Below are positions 60,766 through 64,000 of a stretch of DNA of 64,000 nucleotides, piece after piece. The DNA comes from Allolucifera butyrica. GTDB taxonomy: Bacteria; Bacillota; Negativicutes; Sporomusales; UPPP01. A program made the translations under genes and the position numbers. Location: contig NZ_UPPP01000134.1 in the NCBI RefSeq assembly GCF_900476375.1, forward strand, positions 1 to 64,000. The letters are read 5' to 3'. Position 1 is the first letter of the stretch. Every line of letters starts with the position of its first letter. The notes below the pieces were generated by a model, which had not been told where the DNA came from, searched no databases, and was given only the letters and a program-made list of their open reading frames with translations.

Positions 60766-61830
60766 ATGAGTAAAATTGATCAAATTACCCGTGAGTCCTG
60801 GATATTGAATACGTTTCCCGAATGGGGAACGTGGCTGAATGAAGAAATTGAAGCGGAGGTTGTGGCGCCGGGAACGTTCGCCATGTGGTGGCTGGGCTGC
60901 ACGGGAATCTGGGTAAAATCGGAAGGGAATGCCAACCTTTGCATTGATTTCTGGTGCGGCAGCGGCAAACGAACCAAGAAAAAAGCTCTGATGGACACTC
61001 ATCACCAGATGGCGCGAATGAGCGGCGGCAGGAAACTGCAGCCCAATCTTCGGGTAGCACCCTTTGTCCTGGACCCGTTTGCGATAAAACAAATTGATGC
61101 CGTGTTGGCGACCCACGACCACAACGATCACATCGACGTCAATGTGGCAGCGGCGGTGATGAAAAATTGCGACGCAACGGTGCCTTTTATCGGCCCCAAA
61201 GCCTGCGTCGAGCTTTGGATGAGCTGGGGCGTGCCGGCGGAGCGCTGCCGGATTGTCAAACCGGGCGACGTGGTCCGGATTAAAGATACGGAACTTACGG
61301 TGCTGGAGTCCTTTGACCGGACGGCTTTAATTACGGCTCCGGCGGGAGTCGTCCTGACCGGCAGGCTGCCCGGCAATATGGATGAGCGGGCGGTAAACTA
61401 TCTGATAACAACACCGGGCGGCAGCGTCTACCATAGCGGCGATTCCCATTATTCCAATTATTATGCCAAACATGGCAATGAGTATCAAATTGATGTGGCT
61501 CTGGGTTCATTCGGTGAAAATCCCCGCGGGATTAGCGACAAGATGACTGCCTCGGACATACTGAGAATGGCGGAAGCCTTGAAGACCAAGGTAGTGATTC
61601 CGTTTCACCATGATATCTGGTCTAATTTCCAGGCCGATCCGGCGGAAATCAATGTATTATATGAAATGAAAAAAGACAGGCTGCAGTATAACTTCAAGCC
61701 GTTTATCTGGCAGGTGGGCGGTAAATTTGTTTATCCGGCGGATAAGGACAAACGGGAATATCACTATCCGCGCGGCTTTGATGATTGTTTTGCAGCAGAT
61801 ATTGATTTGCCTTATAAATCCTTTTTGTAA
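60766..61830 (+). CDS. ulaG: L-ascorbate-6-phosphate lactonase
   Basis: UlaG opens the lactone of L-ascorbate 6-phosphate to 3-keto-L-gulonate 6-phosphate. It is a metallo-beta-lactamase-fold enzyme of 354 residues, equal to the E. coli length. [20 protein letters not shown] (N-terminus), THDHNDHID (metal-binding HxHxxDH variant), [12 protein letters not shown] and [13 protein letters not shown] are diagnostic. ATG at 60766 follows AAAGGTGG; earlier starts lack a site. First gene of the ula operon. Confidence 0.96.
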   Translation: MSKIDQITRESWILNTFPEWGTWLNEEIEAEVVAPGTFAMWWLGCTGIWVKSEGNANLCIDFWCGSGKRTKKKALMDTHHQMARMSGGRKLQPNLRVAPFVLDPFAIKQIDAVLATHDHNDHIDVNVAAAVMKNCDATVPFIGPKACVELWMSWGVPAERCRIVKPGDVVRIKDTELTVLESFDRTALITAPAGVVLTGRLPGNMDERAVNYLITTPGGSVYHSGDSHYSNYYAKHGNEYQIDVALGSFGENPRGISDKMTASDILRMAEALKTKVVIPFHHDIWSNFQADPAEINVLYEMKKDRLQYNFKPFIWQVGGKFVYPADKDKREYHYPRGFDDCFAADIDLPYKSFL

Positions 61831-61868
61831 AACATACGGTGCACTTTGCGAGGGGGGAGGTTTTAACC

Positions 61869-62306
61869 GTGTTTAAGGAGTTAATGGCCAAAGAGCGGGT
61901 TACTTTTGCCGACGGGTTCGACAGCTGGGAAGATGCCGTGCGGGCGGCGGCCCGACCTTTGCTGCGGGACGGAGCGATCGAGGAAACTTACATTGATTCC
62001 ATGATTGCCTGTATCAATCAGTACGGGCCGTATATTGTTATCGCTCCGGACATTGCAATGCCGCACGCTCAGGGCGGCAGCGGGGTCCGCGAAAATGCGG
62101 TCAGTTTTATGAAAGTGAGCCGTCCGGTTCATTTCAGCGACAGCAGGGAACATGACGCCCGGCTATTATTTGTACTGGCTTCCGTGGACAATACTTCCCA
62201 TCTGGGAATGCTGCAGACTCTGGTGGAAGCCATTTCGGATGAGAAGTTTTTATCTGATTTGCTGCAAGTAGAAGGAATGGAAGAATTGCGCCGTTTAATC
62301 GCCTGA
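61869..62306 (+). CDS. ulaC: Ascorbate PTS enzyme IIA
   Basis: 145 residues of the mannitol/fructose-type IIA fold. The phosphorylated His66 lies in DIAMPHAQGGSGV. It passes phosphate from HPr to the IIB component. GTG at 61869 is preferred (GGGGGGAGG 9 bp upstream), rather than an earlier GTG at 61839. It lies between ulaG and ulaA; the E. coli order is ulaA-B-C, with ulaG separate, so this operon is rearranged. Confidence 0.92.
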   Translation: MFKELMAKERVTFADGFDSWEDAVRAAARPLLRDGAIEETYIDSMIACINQYGPYIVIAPDIAMPHAQGGSGVRENAVSFMKVSRPVHFSDSREHDARLLFVLASVDNTSHLGMLQTLVEAISDEKFLSDLLQVEGMEELRRLIA

Positions 62307-62379
62307 ATTGGAAAGGAGGGAAGTGGAGAACCTTAAAATTGTCCGTAATGTCTGGTATTAAAGAGAGGAGGAATTCTAA

Positions 62380-63822
62380 ATGGATTATTGGGCCGCATTT
62401 GATGCATTTTCCAAAGCCTTTGGCAACAATATCATGGTTAAACCGGAGTTTGTTATCGGCTTATTGGTATTTATCGGTTATATGCTGCTGGGTAAACCGG
62501 TTTATGAAGCCTTCGGCGGTTTTATCAAAGCCGCGGTCGGCATGATGATCTGGAGTGTCGGCGCCGGCGGTCTGGTGGTGACGTTTCGGCCTATTTTATC
62601 CGGACTGAATGATCGCTTTCATTTGAACGCTGCGGTTATTGACCCGTATTTCGGCCTGAATGCCGCCGGGGAAGCCATCAAGGCCATCGGGATGTCGCTT
62701 TCCTGGACCATGATCTCGTTAATGATCGGTTTTGGCTGGAATATATTGCTGGTGCTGCTGCGCCGGTATTCCAAGGTCCGTACTTTGTTTGTCACTGGTC
62801 ATATTATGATTCAGCAGGCCACTACCGCGACCTGGCTGGTGTTTTTTGCCATTCCGGAGTTGCGCAATATTTACGGTGCCATTGCGGTGGGCATACTGGC
62901 CGGCACCTACTGGGCCGTATTTTCGAATCTGACTGTGGAGCCCACGGAAGAGCTCACGGAAGGCGGCGGATTTGCCGTCGGCCATCAGCAGATGTTGTGG
63001 GTCTGGCTGAGCAGTAAAATTGCACCGAAAATCGGCAATCCCGAAAAGTCGGTGGAGAACATCAATCTGCCCCGCTGGTTGTCCATGTTTAACGACAATG
63101 TAATCGCAACGGGGACGTTAATGCTGCTATTCTTCGGTATTATTATGACTGTTTTGGGCGAACCGTACCTCCGGCATATTGATAAGGCAAATTTTCCGCC
63201 AACCATAGCTTTTTTCACCTATATACTTTCCAAATCGCTGTCCTTTGCAGTGTATCTGTTTATTTTAATCAGCGGAGTGCGGATGTTTGTGGCGGAATTG
63301 ACGGAATCGTTCCGCGGCATTTCCGATAAGGTGCTGCCGGGGGCATTGCCGGCGGTGGACTGCGCGGCGACGTATGGATTTGCTTCCCCCAATACAATTA
63401 CGTTTGGCTTTTTATTCGGTGCTGTCGGCCAGTTTCTGGCGATTGCCGGCTTGGTTCTCTTTAAGTCACCGATTATGATTATCACCGGGTTTGTGCCGGT
63501 CTTCTTTGACAATGCCACGGTAGCCGTGTTTGCCAATAAGTTCGGCGGTGTCCGGGCTGCGGGAATCCTGACTTTCTGTACCGGGATTATCCAGGTATTG
63601 GGCGGCGCTTTTGCAGCCTGGTACTTCCAGCTGTATAATTACGGCGGCTGGCACGGCAACATTGACTGGGATACATTATGGCCGGCCATTGGCGTGTTAA
63701 TGAAGAACCTGGCTATTCCCGGCATCGTAATCGCGGTGGTGCTTATGCTGCTGATTCCGCAAATCCAATACAATAGAAGTAATAGAGAAAAATATTTTAA
63801 AGTAGGTGGCTTTGATGCTTAA
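62380..63822 (+). CDS. ulaA: Ascorbate PTS enzyme IIC
   Basis: 480 residues with about 11 hydrophobic segments. FVIGLLVFIGYMLLGKPVYE (N-terminus), GLNAAGEAIKA, TGHIMIQQATTATW and PGALPAVDCAATYGFASPNT correspond to the UlaA/SgaT family, which takes up L-ascorbate and phosphorylates it with UlaB and UlaC. GGAGGAATT precedes the ATG. It overlaps ulaB by 8 bp. Confidence 0.95.
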   Translation: MDYWAAFDAFSKAFGNNIMVKPEFVIGLLVFIGYMLLGKPVYEAFGGFIKAAVGMMIWSVGAGGLVVTFRPILSGLNDRFHLNAAVIDPYFGLNAAGEAIKAIGMSLSWTMISLMIGFGWNILLVLLRRYSKVRTLFVTGHIMIQQATTATWLVFFAIPELRNIYGAIAVGILAGTYWAVFSNLTVEPTEELTEGGGFAVGHQQMLWVWLSSKIAPKIGNPEKSVENINLPRWLSMFNDNVIATGTLMLLFFGIIMTVLGEPYLRHIDKANFPPTIAFFTYILSKSLSFAVYLFILISGVRMFVAELTESFRGISDKVLPGALPAVDCAATYGFASPNTITFGFLFGAVGQFLAIAGLVLFKSPIMIITGFVPVFFDNATVAVFANKFGGVRAAGILTFCTGIIQVLGGAFAAWYFQLYNYGGWHGNIDWDTLWPAIGVLMKNLAIPGIVIAVVLMLLIPQIQYNRSNREKYFKVGGFDA

Positions 63823-64000
63823 GGTAATTGCAGCTTGCGGCAATGGGATGGGATCCAGCCAGATTATTAAAATGAAAATCGATAAAGTGTTTAAAAAATT
63901 AAACATTGCCGCCGAAATTCATCATTCCAGCGTCGGGGAAGCGAAGGCCATGGCTGCAAATTACGATGTCGTCTTTTGCTCCGCCGCGCTGACGGGAAAT
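63815..64000 (+). CDS. ulaB: Ascorbate PTS enzyme IIB (partial, cut by the window edge)
   Basis: The first 62 residues are visible. MLKVIAACGNGMGSSQIIK holds the IIB phosphocysteine loop (Cys8, CGNGMGSS), as in UlaB (about 100 residues in full). The ATG lies inside the end of ulaA, with AGGTGG 6 bp upstream. The ulaD/E/F sugar-phosphate enzymes, if present, would lie beyond the edge. Confidence 0.93.
   Translation, partial: MLKVIAACGNGMGSSQIIKMKIDKVFKKLNIAAEIHHSSVGEAKAMAANYDVVFCSAALTGN

Noticed and set aside
1-64000. Riboswitches, T-boxes, tRNA or rRNA genes, phage or transposase genes
   Set aside because: Reading both strands of the intergenic regions showed only hairpin terminators, operators and short repeats; no conserved RNA core or mobile-element gene was recognised.

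Overview
The window looks like part of the chromosome of an anaerobic, carbohydrate- and amino-acid-using Firmicute, most probably a Negativicutes/Sporomusaceae-type bacterium. This is an inference from gene content and order: uxa, rha, roc and ula catabolic units, KipI/KipA and RocR relatives, PTS systems, strong AGGAGG ribosome sites and several TTG/GTG starts. No rRNA, tRNA, CRISPR array, insertion sequence or phage module was seen, and no gene looks broken. Only the last gene (ulaB) is cut, by the right edge.

Layout. 1-730: a GntR/FadR-type regulator. 1012-8126: a LacI regulator and the hexuronate operon uxaC-uxaB-uxaA with a GPH transporter, behind a promoter with a LacI/CcpA-type operator. 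8278-13805: L-rhamnose use, rhaB-rhaA-rhaD, an MFS transporter and rhaM. 14061-16990 (minus): DeoR regulator, TIM-barrel sugar isomerase and an IolG-like inositol dehydrogenase. 17346-23135: UDP-glucose dehydrogenase and a radical SAM protein (plus), then a glycosyltransferase, a PlsC-type acyltransferase and an OlsB-like N-acyltransferase (minus), suggesting envelope or aminolipid synthesis. 23403-24685: two small proteins sharing a C-terminal domain, one with tandem repeats. 24790-35372: a pyroglutamate (5-oxoproline) cluster: LysR regulator, two separate pxpB-pxpC (KipI-KipA) pairs, pxpA, a biotin carrier, a DUF969-DUF979 membrane pair, a biotin carboxylase, a soluble chemoreceptor and pyroglutamyl peptidase. 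35373-38635: an AT-rich patch with a histidine kinase, an AraC-type response regulator and a 63-residue protein. 38702-39478: polysaccharide deacetylase. 39642-46330: a CitA/DcuS-DcuR-like two-component system, two DASS dicarboxylate transporters and malic enzyme. 46648-52090: arginine/ornithine catabolism (YkgA-like hydrolase, RocB-like peptidase, RocR-like sigma-54 activator, RocD) with a clear -24/-12 promoter. 52145-57189: sucrose operon (LacI repressor, PTS IIBC, sucrose-6-phosphate hydrolase, HAD phosphatase). 57173-59465: TauE/SafE exporter and ROK regulator. 59572-64000: SorC regulator and ascorbate operon ulaG-ulaC-ulaA-ulaB.

Most blocks are self-contained: a regulator beside its transport and catabolic genes. 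The most unusual part is 25.7-33.8 kb, where the genes could make a split, urea-carboxylase-like, biotin-dependent enzyme alongside ordinary 5-oxoprolinase. A short hairpin repeat (GAAAGAC...GTCTTTC) recurs at gene ends and supplies the stop codon of two genes.
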